NCBI GenBank assembly: GCA_002329705.1
Contig: DCUC01000029.1
Coordinates: 4,410 to 23,730 of the forward strand
Origin: Caryophanales bacterium UBA1424
GTDB lineage: Bacteria > Bacillota_I > Bacilli_A > RFN20 > CAG-826
Length of the DNA stretch: 19,321 bases
Direction: 5' to 3'
Shown here: piece by piece, positions 1 to 8,875 of the stretch
Layout: each line of letters starts with the position of its first letter
Position numbering within the stretch: position 1 is the first letter of the stretch
Made by a program: the position numbers and the translations under genes
The notes under the pieces: model-generated
The model's input: the letters and a program-made list of their open reading frames with translations, nothing else
Told to the model about the DNA's origin: nothing
The model's database searches: none

Positions 1-23
1 CGGCAGAGGGAAATTTGGCTGAG

Positions 24-100
24 TGGTCGGAACGAAGGGATTCGAACCCTCGACCTCTTGGTCCCGAACCAAGCGCACTACCAAGCTGTGCTACGTCCCG
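24..100 (-). tRNA. tRNA-Pro, anticodon CGG
   Basis: The minus strand folds as a complete 77-nt cloverleaf. The acceptor arms CGGGACG and CGTTCCG pair with one G-U, followed by discriminator A and an encoded CCA (24-26). The anticodon stem CTTGG/CCAAG encloses the loop TTCGGGA, which places CGG at plus-strand positions 64-66, with G37 as is usual for proline tRNAs. The T-loop TTCGAAT is present. It decodes CCG. It lies 31 bases after the polC stop and may be transcribed separately from the -10-like box at 119-124. The 23 bases beyond it (1-23) are too short to interpret. Confidence 0.97.
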
Positions 101-118
101 AGGCGACCGCAATTAACT

Positions 119-124
119 ATTATA
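119..124 (-). promoter_or_regulatory. candidate -10 box for tRNA-Pro
   Basis: A perfect TATAAT reads on the minus strand in the AT-rich gap between polC and the tRNA. It lies 18 nt before the tRNA 5' end, which leaves a leader of about a dozen bases for RNase P to remove. No good -35 hexamer is seen at 16-18 nt; the upstream DNA, the end of polC, is simply very AT-rich. There is no convincing terminator after polC, so readthrough from polC is also possible. Confidence 0.35.
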
Positions 125-131
125 ATGATTT

Positions 132-3100
132 TTAATCAAAATTAAATTCAAAAATCGAAATTTGGTTGGTATCTCCTAAATCATTGAGAACACCTAACTT
201 ATTCAGGTGCTCCAAGTTTGTATTATTCAGTTTTGTCCGCGCCAATAAATCTTCTTTGGAGATAAACTTACCATTCTTGCGGGCTTCGATAACCGAGAAG
301 GCCGCCGCTTCGCCCAGCCCGTCGAGGACGCTGAAGGGCGGGATGAGAACACCGCGCTCATGATCGACGGTAAAGTTGACGGCATCGGATTTCATCAAAT
401 CGATATTGCCGAACTTATAGCCTCTTTCTAACATTTCGATGGCGACGATTAGCGTATCGAGAATACCGACTTCCTTGGGCTGTATCTTCTCGCTGCGGTT
501 GATGCTCTTGCGCCTCAGTTCTTCAATTCGGGTCGTAATCGCGTCTTCGCCCCCGAACATCGTATTGAATTCGTATTGTTTGCTGCGGACGCTGAAGAAG
601 ACGGCGTAGAACTCCAACGGGTAATAAACTTTAAAATAGCCGACGCGCACCGCCATCATCACATAGGCGACGGCATGGGCTTTCGGGAACAGGTACTCGA
701 TGCGGTTGCACGAGGAAATATAGAAATCGGGAATATTATGAGCGCGCATCACTTTTTCAAATTCTGGAGCGACACCCTTGCCCTTACGAACGGACTCCAT
801 GACCGTAAAGGCGATCTTGGGTTCGATGCCTTTGCTCATTAAGTAAGCCATGATGTCATCGCGGCAGCCGATGACGTCTTTAAGGGCGAGGACTTTGCGG
901 TCGAAGAGATCTTCGAGGTTATTTGCCCAGACGTTAGTGCCGTGCGTCAAACCGGAAATAATGACTAATTCGGCAAAGGTCTTGGGTTTGGTTTTTCTTA
1001 AGACGCCGCGAACGAAGTCGGTGCCGAATTCAGGAATTGCCAAAGCGCCAGTCTCCACTTTGAGATAGTTGTTTTTGCGCTTATAGACGGCATCGCTTGA
1101 AAAGATGGAGATGACTTTTGCATCATCAAGAGGAATATCTTCGACATTGATGTTCGTCATCTCACACATCATCTTGAGAGCCAAAGGATCAACGTGACCT
1201 AAAAGGTCAAGTTTAAGGAGAGAATCGTGAATAGCCCGATAATCAAAGTGGGTTGTCTTCCATGTTGAAGCCTTATCGTCGGCGGGATACTGGACGGGTG
1301 TAAAATCGTAGACTTCCTTATCGTTAGGAATGACCATGATACCGCCGGGATGCTGACCAGTCGTCTTTTTGACACCGGTTAAAGCGGCGGCTAAATAAGC
1401 AATTTCGGCCCGCGAAATCTCATTTGGGTTCTTGCCGAGGCGCTCATAATAGCCGCGGACATAGCCGAAAGCTGTCTTGTCGGCGGTCGTGCCGATCGTT
1501 CCGGCGCGAAAGACGTTGTTTTCTCCCAGGAGCACTTTCGTGTAATCATGAGCCCGCGCTTGATAATCACTCGGAAAGTTTAAATCGATATCCGGAATTT
1601 TCTCGGCATTAAATCCGAGGAATGTCTCGAAGGGGATATCCTGTCCGTCTTTGAGATATTTTGTTCCGCAGACGGGGCAATACTTATCGGGTAAATCATA
1701 TCCGGAAGCGTATTTGCTATCCTGATTGAATTCCGAATTCTTGCATTTCGGGCAGCGATAATGGGGCTTCAGAGGATTGACTTCGGTGATGTGCGCCATC
1801 GTCGCCACAAAGGAAGAACCGACGGAACCACGGCTGCCGACGAGATAACCGTCTTCCTTGGCCTTGGCGATAATTTTATGGGCGATATAGTAGTTGACCG
1901 AATAGCCGTTATTGATGATGCCGTTGAGTTCGCGATTGAGCCGGTCTTCGATGTGCTGCGGCAAAGGATTACCATACCATTCGTGGGCGGTATTAAAACA
2001 TAAAGTCCGCAAAAACTCTTCAGATCCCGGGATTTTCGGGGGATAAAGTTCGCTTTTGACGGGAAAAATCTCCTTGATGGAAGCGGCGATGGCGTTTGTA
2101 TTCTTGACGACGATTTCTTTGGCTTTTTCTTCGCCGAGAAAGCAAAAGTCCTTGAGCATCTCACGCGTTGAGCGATAGTGCTGATCGGGATTTTCAAAAT
2201 ATTCAACACCTGGTTTTTCATAAGGATTTGTATTCAAAGGATGAGGGCGCCCGCCGACGGCTTTGGCCATGATATAGACATCGCGGTGAATCTTGTCTTC
2301 GGGATTAACATAGTGAGCATCACCGGTGGCGACGATGGGCTTTTTAATCTCGTCAGCCGCCGCGATAATATCACGAATAAAGGCTTCGACTTGGGCATTG
2401 CTTTCAATTGAACCGACATTGACGAGATATGAATAATTGGCGATGGGCTGGACTTCGATGTAATCATAGAAAGCCATGACGCGTTTTAAATCTTCGTGCG
2501 TCCTCGTCCTCGCCGTGTCAAAAACCTCGCCGTTAAAGCAGGCTGAGCCGTAAAGTAATCCTTCGTGATGGCTGAGTAGCTCGCGACGCGGAATCTTGGG
2601 AATTTCGGCAAAGTACTCAACGTGACTTAATGAGATTAATTTATAAAGATTTTTCAATCCTACCTCGTTTTGAGCCAGGACGATGACGTGGCGCGGCTTG
2701 AGGTGGCGAAGAATTAAATCCTTGGCTTTAAAAGCGGCGAGATCGGCATGCGTCAAAAGCATGTTATCTCTGACGAGGATGTTTAAAATTGCCAGCCATA
2801 CTTCGTTGAGAATCCGCGCGTCGAAATCGGCGCGGTGCGCTTCGTCATCATTATATGATGTGATCTCAAGATTGCGGCAGAGGGCTCCTAAGTTATGATA
2901 GCGGGCTTCCGGAAAGAGGTAGCGTGAAAGAGCCAAGGTATCGATGACTGGATTATTGATCTTTTCAAAGCCGTTACGAAGAAGGGCTTCATTGAGAAAT
3001 CCGATATCGAACTCAGCATTATGAGAGACGAGAATCGAGCCTTTTAGAAAATCTTTTATCTTAGAAATAATCTCTTTTTCGCCAGGGGCGTTTTTAACCA

Positions 3101-4562
3101 TGTCATCGGTGATCCTCGTCATCTCGGTGATCTTTTTAGGGATGGGCCGGCCGGGATTGATGAAGAAATCGATCGTATCGACGATCATTCCCTTTTCAAA
3201 GCGGGTGGCGCCGAACTCGATGATGCGGTCATATTTCGAAGAGAGGCCGGTCGTTTCAAAGTCGAAGCAGACATAGGTGGCATCATGCAGCGTGATATCG
3301 CTGGGATTATCGACATATTTGAGATTGTCATCCACCATATAAAGCTCGGCACCATAAATCATCTTGATACCCTGGGCTTTGGCTTCTTTCTGAGCATCCG
3401 GATAGCCTTGAACGACGCCGTGATCGGTGATGGCGATGGCTTTGTGGCCCATCGACTTCGCTACTTTAATATATTTCTCAATTTCGCCGACACCATCCAT
3501 ATTCGACATTTTGGTGTGAAGATGGAGTTCGACGCGCTTTTCCTCTTCTGGGTCTTTGCGAAGCGGGCTCGTCGGCAGGATGGCCAGGCTATGTCCCGTA
3601 ACGTTTAACTCATTATTAAACTTATCCTGCTCAACGACTCCCAGGACGCGAATGCTCATGCCGATTTTATAGTCGTCGAATTTATCGTCTGCGCCATTTT
3701 TCGAGCCGAACATCTTAACAAAGATGGCATGGCGATCGTCGCCGACGCCGAGCGTCAGGAAGTTGCGACCGTTGCCAAAAATGCGCTTGTCGTGGCTGAA
3801 GATCTTGCCGACAAAGTCGACGCGCTGACCCTCCGCGATAATATCGCCGATGCTTTCGATAATCGTATAATTTCCGCGCGCGCGAGCGTTTTGCTGCTTG
3901 CGCTCTAATATCATATTCTTCTTGTTTTGCCGCATGATACCAATCATCTTTTTCTCGACATCGGCCAGCTCTTCTTTGTGCTGTTCTTCAATCGATTTGG
4001 GTTCGCGGTAGTAACTCGTGTCCTCGTCTTCGTCTTCCGACTCAATTTCCTCGACGACTTTTTCTGCCTTTTTGGTGAGGGCTTCAAGTTTACTCGGCGA
4101 GACGGTGATGGCTTTTTCTTCGGGAACGAACTCGTCTAAAATGACGAACTCGTAGCAAAGAAAACGGAAAAAATCCTTTAATTCTGCCATAATCGGTGCG
4201 AAATTATCGCGTTTCTGTTCGTTGTTAAATGTTAACACGATGCTTCCGTGTTCATCGCGGAGCTCAAAAGGAGCATTGGCTCGATAGTTGGCCCGATACC
4301 AGTTTTCAATGACGTGGACCGCATCGTAAAAAGAAGGTTTTTCTTTGTAGGAAAATGTAATGGTATAGGGATAGGTTATCTTGTTCAGGCCTCTTTGAAA
4401 GCGCTCGAGGAGATGGTATTGCCACGGCGTGTCTTTGACAATCGCCATGTCGACTTGCGTCTTATCGATCGCGTTCATGCCGACCAAATCGAAATCGAGG
4501 TCAAAAATCTCGACATCGGCGATGTCCAGCGAACTTAGGAAACGAATCATCTTCTTGTTCAT
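132..4562 (-). CDS. polC: DNA polymerase III alpha subunit, PolC type (Gram-positive replicase with built-in proofreading)
   Basis: Replicative DNA polymerase of low-GC Gram-positives. At 1476 aa it is close to the family's roughly 1440. Order from the ATG: N-terminal domain; an acidic linker near 160-185; an OB fold near 228-330; PHP domain with HLH (H347, H349) and ITDHG (about 378-382); a DEDDh 3'-5' exonuclease inserted in PHP, with D434, E436, D519, H576 and D581; rest of PHP; the C4 zinc module C937, C940, C962, C965 inside the polymerase core; the catalytic motif PDIDLNFP with D991 and D993; QHPGG near 1070. The C-terminal QISIF (1467-1471) fits a sliding-clamp-binding motif. Start: an ATG and a TTG are adjacent; AGGGG sits 5 nt before the ATG at 4562, too close to the TTG at 4565. 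The rseP stop codon overlaps this Shine-Dalgarno site, suggesting translational coupling. proS, which separates rseP and polC in B. subtilis, is absent. Confidence 0.98.
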   Translation of the reverse strand: MNKKMIRFLSSLDIADVEIFDLDFDLVGMNAIDKTQVDMAIVKDTPWQYHLLERFQRGLNKITYPYTITFSYKEKPSFYDAVHVIENWYRANYRANAPFELRDEHGSIVLTFNNEQKRDNFAPIMAELKDFFRFLCYEFVILDEFVPEEKAITVSPSKLEALTKKAEKVVEEIESEDEDEDTSYYREPKSIEEQHKEELADVEKKMIGIMRQNKKNMILERKQQNARARGNYTIIESIGDIIAEGQRVDFVGKIFSHDKRIFGNGRNFLTLGVGDDRHAIFVKMFGSKNGADDKFDDYKIGMSIRVLGVVEQDKFNNELNVTGHSLAILPTSPLRKDPEEEKRVELHLHTKMSNMDGVGEIEKYIKVAKSMGHKAIAITDHGVVQGYPDAQKEAKAQGIKMIYGAELYMVDDNLKYVDNPSDITLHDATYVCFDFETTGLSSKYDRIIEFGATRFEKGMIVDTIDFFINPGRPIPKKITEMTRITDDMVKNAPGEKEIISKIKDFLKGSILVSHNAEFDIGFLNEALLRNGFEKINNPVIDTLALSRYLFPEARYHNLGALCRNLEITSYNDDEAHRADFDARILNEVWLAILNILVRDNMLLTHADLAAFKAKDLILRHLKPRHVIVLAQNEVGLKNLYKLISLSHVEYFAEIPKIPRRELLSHHEGLLYGSACFNGEVFDTARTRTHEDLKRVMAFYDYIEVQPIANYSYLVNVGSIESNAQVEAFIRDIIAAADEIKKPIVATGDAHYVNPEDKIHRDVYIMAKAVGGRPHPLNTNPYEKPGVEYFENPDQHYRSTREMLKDFCFLGEEKAKEIVVKNTNAIAASIKEIFPVKSELYPPKIPGSEEFLRTLCFNTAHEWYGNPLPQHIEDRLNRELNGIINNGYSVNYYIAHKIIAKAKEDGYLVGSRGSVGSSFVATMAHITEVNPLKPHYRCPKCKNSEFNQDSKYASGYDLPDKYCPVCGTKYLKDGQDIPFETFLGFNAEKIPDIDLNFPSDYQARAHDYTKVLLGENNVFRAGTIGTTADKTAFGYVRGYYERLGKNPNEISRAEIAYLAAALTGVKKTTGQHPGGIMVIPNDKEVYDFTPVQYPADDKASTWKTTHFDYRAIHDSLLKLDLLGHVDPLALKMMCEMTNINVEDIPLDDAKVISIFSSDAVYKRKNNYLKVETGALAIPEFGTDFVRGVLRKTKPKTFAELVIISGLTHGTNVWANNLEDLFDRKVLALKDVIGCRDDIMAYLMSKGIEPKIAFTVMESVRKGKGVAPEFEKVMRAHNIPDFYISSCNRIEYLFPKAHAVAYVMMAVRVGYFKVYYPLEFYAVFFSVRSKQYEFNTMFGGEDAITTRIEELRRKSINRSEKIQPKEVGILDTLIVAIEMLERGYKFGNIDLMKSDAVNFTVDHERGVLIPPFSVLDGLGEAAAFSVIEARKNGKFISKEDLLARTKLNNTNLEHLNKLGVLNDLGDTNQISIFEFNFD

Positions 4563-4570
4563 CAATTCCC

Positions 4571-5869
4571 CTAAAATAAGTGAACGATATCCTTAATGGT
4601 GATAAAAATCATCAATCCGAAGAGCAAGACGAGTCCGATCGCCGAGATGATGGCCTTGACTTTCGTCGGCACTTTCTTGCGGGTGATGGCTTCCACGGCC
4701 GTCACTAAAAGCTGCCAGCCGTCAAGACCCGGGAAGGGCAAGAGATTAAAGATTGCCAAGTTAACGGAGATAAGACCCCATAAATAGAGGTAGCTTGCAA
4801 AGCCGTAGTCGGCGAGAATCGTCGAAGAAGTTGAGAAGATACCGACGATTCCGGATACTTCTCCGCTGCCGGTGAAGAGCATGCCGATGCCGCGGACGAC
4901 TGCCGTGTTGGCATAAGCAAAATCCTGCCAGGTCGCCTGTAGTGCCGCGCCGAAAGTGCGCCACTGCTGGGTGAAAGCAAAGGCCATGCCAACGCTTTCA
5001 AAAGCTAGTGATTCATTGAGTCCCGGCGAGTAAATAGAAAAAGTTAAATCGTGAAAGGTCTGGTTAATCGGCTCACCTTCATCATCGAGCGTGTATGTCG
5101 AAATATTCGCGGTAAACGAATCGTCGATGACAAAGTCATTTGCAGAATATCCTTTGCTGAGATCGGGAATGTGGGCGATTTTGCCTTCGTCGAGAAGGGC
5201 GATGTATCTTTCATCGACACCGGCGGTCTCCGCGGCAGTTTTATCATCGTAAGGCAAATACAGTTTGATGCCATCTTCTAATTTTGGATTATCGCGCACC
5301 TTGTTGGGCAAAAAGCCGAGAACATATGTCGATTCCTTAAAAATGACTTCACTGTCGATGATCAGCGTCTGGCTGTCTTGGTAAATAAAATTAACGTAAC
5401 CGAGACGGTCGCCCGAACGGAGACCTGCCTCGTAGGCCGGAGAGGCTTCGGTGATGATGCTTTCGCCTTCAAAATAGTAATAGGGAAGGGCAGCATTGGA
5501 AACGAAGAAAAGGGTCATGCCAAGAACCATATTTAAGACGATTCCGGCCGAGAGAATAATTGCTCTTTTCCATTTTTTAACGCCCTCGAGACTCCGCTCC
5601 TCGCCGATGACGGCGCCGTCGGGCACTTCCGCCCCCTCGCCGTACATCATGACATAGCCGCCCAAGGGAATCGCGCCGAGAGAAAAGGTGGTTTCTCCCC
5701 CTTTCTTCTTGCGCTTGAAGAACTTAGGACCAAAGCCGATCGAAAATTCGATGCAGTAGACTTTGAATAGTTTGGCCGTCATGAAATGGCCGAGCTCGTG
5801 AATCGTGATTAAAACGCCGAGCGAAACAAGGAAGAGGACGAGGTTGAGGATGAATGTTAATACTTGCAT
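4571..5869 (-). CDS. rseP: RIP site-2 intramembrane zinc metalloprotease (RseP/RasP family)
   Basis: Membrane protease that cuts substrates such as anti-sigma factors and signal-peptide remnants within the membrane. Its 432 aa carry the HELGH zinc motif (24-28) in the first transmembrane segment. A second hydrophobic segment lies near 103-125, then a long extracytoplasmic part with PDZ-like sequence (about 135-300). The second active-site segment NLLPFPGLDGW (375-385) supplies D383, and a final membrane helix lies near 407-428. The family usually reads LDGG here, so tryptophan after DG is a small deviation. The PDZ region appears enlarged (about 165-270), with acidic stretches. The ATG lies one base after the dxr stop, with AGGT upstream. 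It is co-transcribed with uppS, cdsA and dxr, the same order as B. subtilis rasP. Substrates cannot be told from sequence. Confidence 0.95.
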   Translation of the reverse strand: MQVLTFILNLVLFLVSLGVLITIHELGHFMTAKLFKVYCIEFSIGFGPKFFKRKKKGGETTFSLGAIPLGGYVMMYGEGAEVPDGAVIGEERSLEGVKKWKRAIILSAGIVLNMVLGMTLFFVSNAALPYYYFEGESIITEASPAYEAGLRSGDRLGYVNFIYQDSQTLIIDSEVIFKESTYVLGFLPNKVRDNPKLEDGIKLYLPYDDKTAAETAGVDERYIALLDEGKIAHIPDLSKGYSANDFVIDDSFTANISTYTLDDEGEPINQTFHDLTFSIYSPGLNESLAFESVGMAFAFTQQWRTFGAALQATWQDFAYANTAVVRGIGMLFTGSGEVSGIVGIFSTSSTILADYGFASYLYLWGLISVNLAIFNLLPFPGLDGWQLLVTAVEAITRKKVPTKVKAIISAIGLVLLFGLMIFITIKDIVHLF

Positions 5870-5870
5870 G

Positions 5871-7016
5871 TTAGTTACCTATTACTTTTCTAAGATGGAG
5901 GCGGGTCAATCGGTCAGATGTGATAACGTTACGAATTGTCTGTCGCTTTACTTTAACATAGTTAAGCTCTTTCGCAATTATTTTAGCAATTGAGAGAAAG
6001 GGGATGCGATTTTCCAAAAAAGCATAGACGGCCACCTCGTTGGCGGCATTTAAGACGGCGAGAGCTGTTCCGCCCATCTTAAGTGCTTCTTTAGCGAGGG
6101 CGACGCACGGATATTTTGCGGCGTCAAAGTCGTGAAAATGATAATTGTCGAGTTGCTTAAGCGACTTGATGCGCGCGCATTCAAACTTTGTTTGCCCCTC
6201 AAAAAGGGCATAGGTGATCGGAAGGCGCATATCAGGATGGCTGATATCAGCCAGAAAGGAATCATCTTCTAATTTCACGAGCGAATGGACATGGCTTTCG
6301 TCATGCATTAAAACTTCGATGTCTTCAAGTCCGTAGCCAAACAGATAATGCGCTTCGATAATCTCAAAACCTTTGTTCATCATCGTCGCCGAATCAATCG
6401 TGATTTTTGCGCCCATCTGCCACGTCGGATGTTTTAATGCGTCTTCGGCTTTGACATCGCTTAATTGTTCAAGGCGATAGGTGCGGAAGGCGCCGCCAGA
6501 AGCGGTTAGAATCAACTTCTTGACTTGATCTTTTTTCGCCTGGCTCAGACATTTTGCTAAAGCGACATGTTCCGAGTCGATCGGATAGATTTTGCCATAG
6601 CCTTTTTTTAATAGGCGGTTAACGATTTCGCCGCCGACGACGAGACTTTCTTTATTGGCCAGGCAAATTGTCGCTTTCTTTTTAAGAGCGGCGATTGTCG
6701 GCGGAAAACCGGAAAAACCGACGAGGGCATTTACGACGAGATCATAAGGGGCTTTTTTGACGATTTTAAGCAAACCTTCGTCGCCGCTAAAAAAGATGAT
6801 ATCGGGGTTCTGCTTTTGTAATATGTCGATGTATTCCCTGTGCTTAATACAAATGTATTTAACGCTGGGATGGAGGCGGATGATAGTCGCGACGGTGTCG
6901 ACTTTTTCACCGACCGAAAACGCGACCAGTTCAAAATGTTCGCTGTTAGAGGAGATGACATCGAGAGTCTGCTGGCCGATGCTCCCCGAGGCTCCGAGCA
7001 GAAGAATGCGCTTCAT
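5871..7016 (-). CDS. dxr: 1-deoxy-D-xylulose 5-phosphate reductoisomerase
   Basis: Second enzyme of the methylerythritol phosphate pathway: converts deoxyxylulose 5-phosphate to methylerythritol 4-phosphate with NADPH and a divalent metal, in the cytoplasm. Length is 381 aa, normal for the family. The NADPH-binding loop GASGSIG is at 8-14 and ANKES at 120-124. Metal ligands D147 and E149 lie in IDSEH. The substrate loop SGGAFR is at 173-178, and the signature ITIDSATMMNKGFEIIEAH follows at 206-224. Its ATG overlaps the cdsA TGA in ATGA, a classic coupled junction. Presence shows that isopentenyl diphosphate is made through MEP; the product feeds UppS, encoded in the same operon. Confidence 0.98.
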   Translation of the reverse strand: MKRILLLGASGSIGQQTLDVISSNSEHFELVAFSVGEKVDTVATIIRLHPSVKYICIKHREYIDILQKQNPDIIFFSGDEGLLKIVKKAPYDLVVNALVGFSGFPPTIAALKKKATICLANKESLVVGGEIVNRLLKKGYGKIYPIDSEHVALAKCLSQAKKDQVKKLILTASGGAFRTYRLEQLSDVKAEDALKHPTWQMGAKITIDSATMMNKGFEIIEAHYLFGYGLEDIEVLMHDESHVHSLVKLEDDSFLADISHPDMRLPITYALFEGQTKFECARIKSLKQLDNYHFHDFDAAKYPCVALAKEALKMGGTALAVLNAANEVAVYAFLENRIPFLSIAKIIAKELNYVKVKRQTIRNVITSDRLTRLHLRKVIGN

Positions 7017-8041
7017 AAGAAGAAATCCCAGCTGTTATTAATCAAGATGATGAGACTGGCGATGACAATCGCGGCAAAGAGAGCCGAATCAAGGCGGTCC
7101 AAGATGCCGCCGTGGCCTTTTAGCAGCATGCCGAAATCTTTTATTTCGTAGTGGCGCTTAATCGAGCTGAACGTGAAATCGCCAAGGTTTCCGATGATTG
7201 GCATGGCCAGTGATAAAAGGACGATCCAATACCACCGTTCGGGAGTTAAAAAGGGCAGGATGGGATATCCGAGATAACCGACGAGAAGAGCAAACCCCAT
7301 CGAGATTAAGAAACTGATGACGATGCCCCCGAAAAAGCCTTCCCACGTCTTTTTCGGAGAAATGCGGGGATTGACCTTGTTGCGGCCGAAGAGGACGCCG
7401 ATGAAATAAGCGCCGATATCATTGACCATGACACCGATCGCTAGATATATAAGTAAAAAAGCCGAATGGAGGTATTTAAATAATGGTGTTGTCGTATCAA
7501 ACGAAGAAAGATTGCCAAAAGCGAATTTCGAGTATGGGTAATAGCGCATGAAGAGGACGGCCTGCATGCCGAGAGCCACCACAACAATCATCGTAAAAAG
7601 ATAGCAAGCGTCGAGAATTGTAAACTTTTCATTGGCGAGGACGACGAGAAAGAAGATGCCGGCCGCCACCGCAATCGCAATCGTCGATACCGAAAGAGTG
7701 TTGAAGCCTCGTTCAATCGCAAAGACATAAGTTTGGGGCGAATCGCGATATTGGAGGACTTGATTTTTAATAAAAACCCAATAGACCAAAGAAAACATCA
7801 CAATATAGCAAAAAATATAGATAAAGAGCGAAAAGCGCCGCTTTCGCTCGACCGTCACGATCTCGTGAGTGGCGAGGGCGACGACGATGAACATAAGACC
7901 AAAGAAAAACCATCCGCCGATGAAGACGCACGGAAGGCATAAAAGGGCCAAGATGACCGAGGTGATGATTCTTGTCTTCATCGTCGCCTTAGTATCGGCT
8001 GTTAACTCATTCGGAGTAAATTTATACGTGTCTTTATTCAT
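7013..8041 (-). CDS. cdsA: phosphatidate cytidylyltransferase (CDP-diacylglycerol synthase)
   Basis: Integral membrane enzyme that makes CDP-diacylglycerol from CTP and phosphatidate for phospholipid synthesis. Several hydrophobic helices span residues 25-270. The C-terminal family signature is intact: S-x-x-K-R at 292-296, KD (301-302), HGG (310-312), DRLD (315-318). At 342 aa it is longer than many homologues because of about 20 polar residues before MKTR and loops near 95-115 and 170-190. The chosen ATG at 8041 has GGGGGA 7 nt upstream and overlaps the end of uppS by 8 nt. Met21 (7981), preceded by AAGG, is an alternative start matching where many family members begin. It ends in TGA, evidence that UGA is a stop in this organism. 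Confidence 0.96.
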   Translation of the reverse strand: MNKDTYKFTPNELTADTKATMKTRIITSVILALLCLPCVFIGGWFFFGLMFIVVALATHEIVTVERKRRFSLFIYIFCYIVMFSLVYWVFIKNQVLQYRDSPQTYVFAIERGFNTLSVSTIAIAVAAGIFFLVVLANEKFTILDACYLFTMIVVVALGMQAVLFMRYYPYSKFAFGNLSSFDTTTPLFKYLHSAFLLIYLAIGVMVNDIGAYFIGVLFGRNKVNPRISPKKTWEGFFGGIVISFLISMGFALLVGYLGYPILPFLTPERWYWIVLLSLAMPIIGNLGDFTFSSIKRHYEIKDFGMLLKGHGGILDRLDSALFAAIVIASLIILINNSWDFFL

Positions 8042-8786
8042 TTTTCAGTCCCCCAAAACGACGATCCCGCCTTGCGAATTCTTGAAGGCAGGCCAGCAGA
8101 GCTCCGCGGTCAAAATCAGGCCAGTGGACCTTCGGAAAAATAAATTCGGCATAGGCATTTTGCCATAGCAAATAGTTTGATAATCGGTATTCACCGCTCG
8201 TGCGAATCATCAAATCGACGGGCGGGAGTCCGGCTGTATATAAATGTTCGGCTACGGCTTTTTCATCGATATCACCGATTTCCAGTTCGCTTTGCAAAAC
8301 TTTTCCGGCGATGAGGCGGACGGCCCTGACAATCTCCTGCTGACCCCCGTAATTGAGGCAGATATTCATCACATGTTTATTTAAGTATCTGGTAGCCTCG
8401 ACGGCGTCGGCGATCGTCTTCTGCGTCTTTAATGGCAGGCGCGACACATCTCCGGAAATCATGATTTTTACACCATCGCGAATTAAAGTTGCCAACTCGC
8501 GTTTAAAAAAGAGATCGAGATAGTTAAAAAGATGGTTTATTTCAGACTTGGGGCGCTTCCAGTTTTCGGTCGAAAAAGCATAGAGAGAGATGACGCGGAT
8601 GCCAAATTCCATGCAGGCATTCAAAACATCGATGATTCTTTCACAGGCGGCTTTATGGCCGAGATGGCGAGGCAAACCGCGAGCTTTGGCCCAGCGGCCG
8701 TTGCCGTCCATTATAAAAGCGATATGGTCAATCGGTTTCTGGAGTTTAAATGCCTTACCTTGATCTTTTTCTTTCGCCACAACCAT
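8034..8786 (-). CDS. uppS: undecaprenyl diphosphate synthase (cis-prenyltransferase)
   Basis: Adds eight isopentenyl units to farnesyl diphosphate to make the lipid carrier for peptidoglycan and other wall polymers. From the ATG at 8786 it is 250 aa, a normal length. Motifs: HIAFIMDGNGRWA (about 21-33, with the catalytic Asp of MDG), YAFSTENWKRP (about 69-79), NYGGQQEI (about 145-152), and the C-terminal block DLMIRTSGEYRLSNYLLW (191-208) followed by WPDF. The frame stays open to an upstream ATG at 8801 (255 aa). Neither ATG has a Shine-Dalgarno site. TATACT at 8793-8798 ends 6 nt before the 8786 ATG, so that start would be leaderless while the 8801 ATG would lie upstream of transcription; I prefer 8786. 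First gene of the uppS-cdsA-dxr-rseP-polC unit. Confidence 0.96.
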   Translation of the reverse strand: MVVAKEKDQGKAFKLQKPIDHIAFIMDGNGRWAKARGLPRHLGHKAACERIIDVLNACMEFGIRVISLYAFSTENWKRPKSEINHLFNYLDLFFKRELATLIRDGVKIMISGDVSRLPLKTQKTIADAVEATRYLNKHVMNICLNYGGQQEIVRAVRLIAGKVLQSELEIGDIDEKAVAEHLYTAGLPPVDLMIRTSGEYRLSNYLLWQNAYAEFIFPKVHWPDFDRGALLACLQEFARRDRRFGGLKNE

Positions 8787-8792
8787 ACAAAT

Positions 8793-8820
8793 AGTATACA
8801 TTGTGTGGGCGCACTATAAA
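8793..8820 (-). promoter_or_regulatory. candidate promoter of the uppS-polC operon
   Basis: On the minus strand TTTATA (8815-8820, 4 of 6 matches to TTGACA) is followed after 16 nt by TATACT (8793-8798, 5 of 6 matches to TATAAT). It lies just downstream of the frr terminator, where a new promoter is needed. The usual start distance places transcription initiation at about the A of the ATG at 8786. Confidence 0.45.
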
Positions 8821-8847
8821 AGAATCAATCACCGAAATCTTTTTGTT

Positions 8848-8875
8848 AAAAAAGAAAGAGCGGATTGCCCGCCCT
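8848..8875 (-). terminator. intrinsic terminator after frr
   Basis: The minus strand carries a 6-bp stem, GGGCGG and CCGCTC (one G-U pair), around a 5-nt loop (8858-8874), followed by TTTCTTTTTT (8848-8857). The stem begins inside the frr stop codon. It closes the rpsB-tsf-pyrH-frr unit. Confidence 0.85.

Noticed and set aside
1..23. A second tRNA or a terminator downstream of tRNA-Pro
   Set aside because: Only 23 bases are available; no stem with a U run or acceptor-arm pair can be recognised.
7013..7015. Mycoplasma-type genetic code (UGA as tryptophan), considered because the compact gene set suggested a Mollicutes relative
   Set aside because: cdsA and dprA both end at TGA at their expected family lengths, and the tryptophans I checked use TGG.
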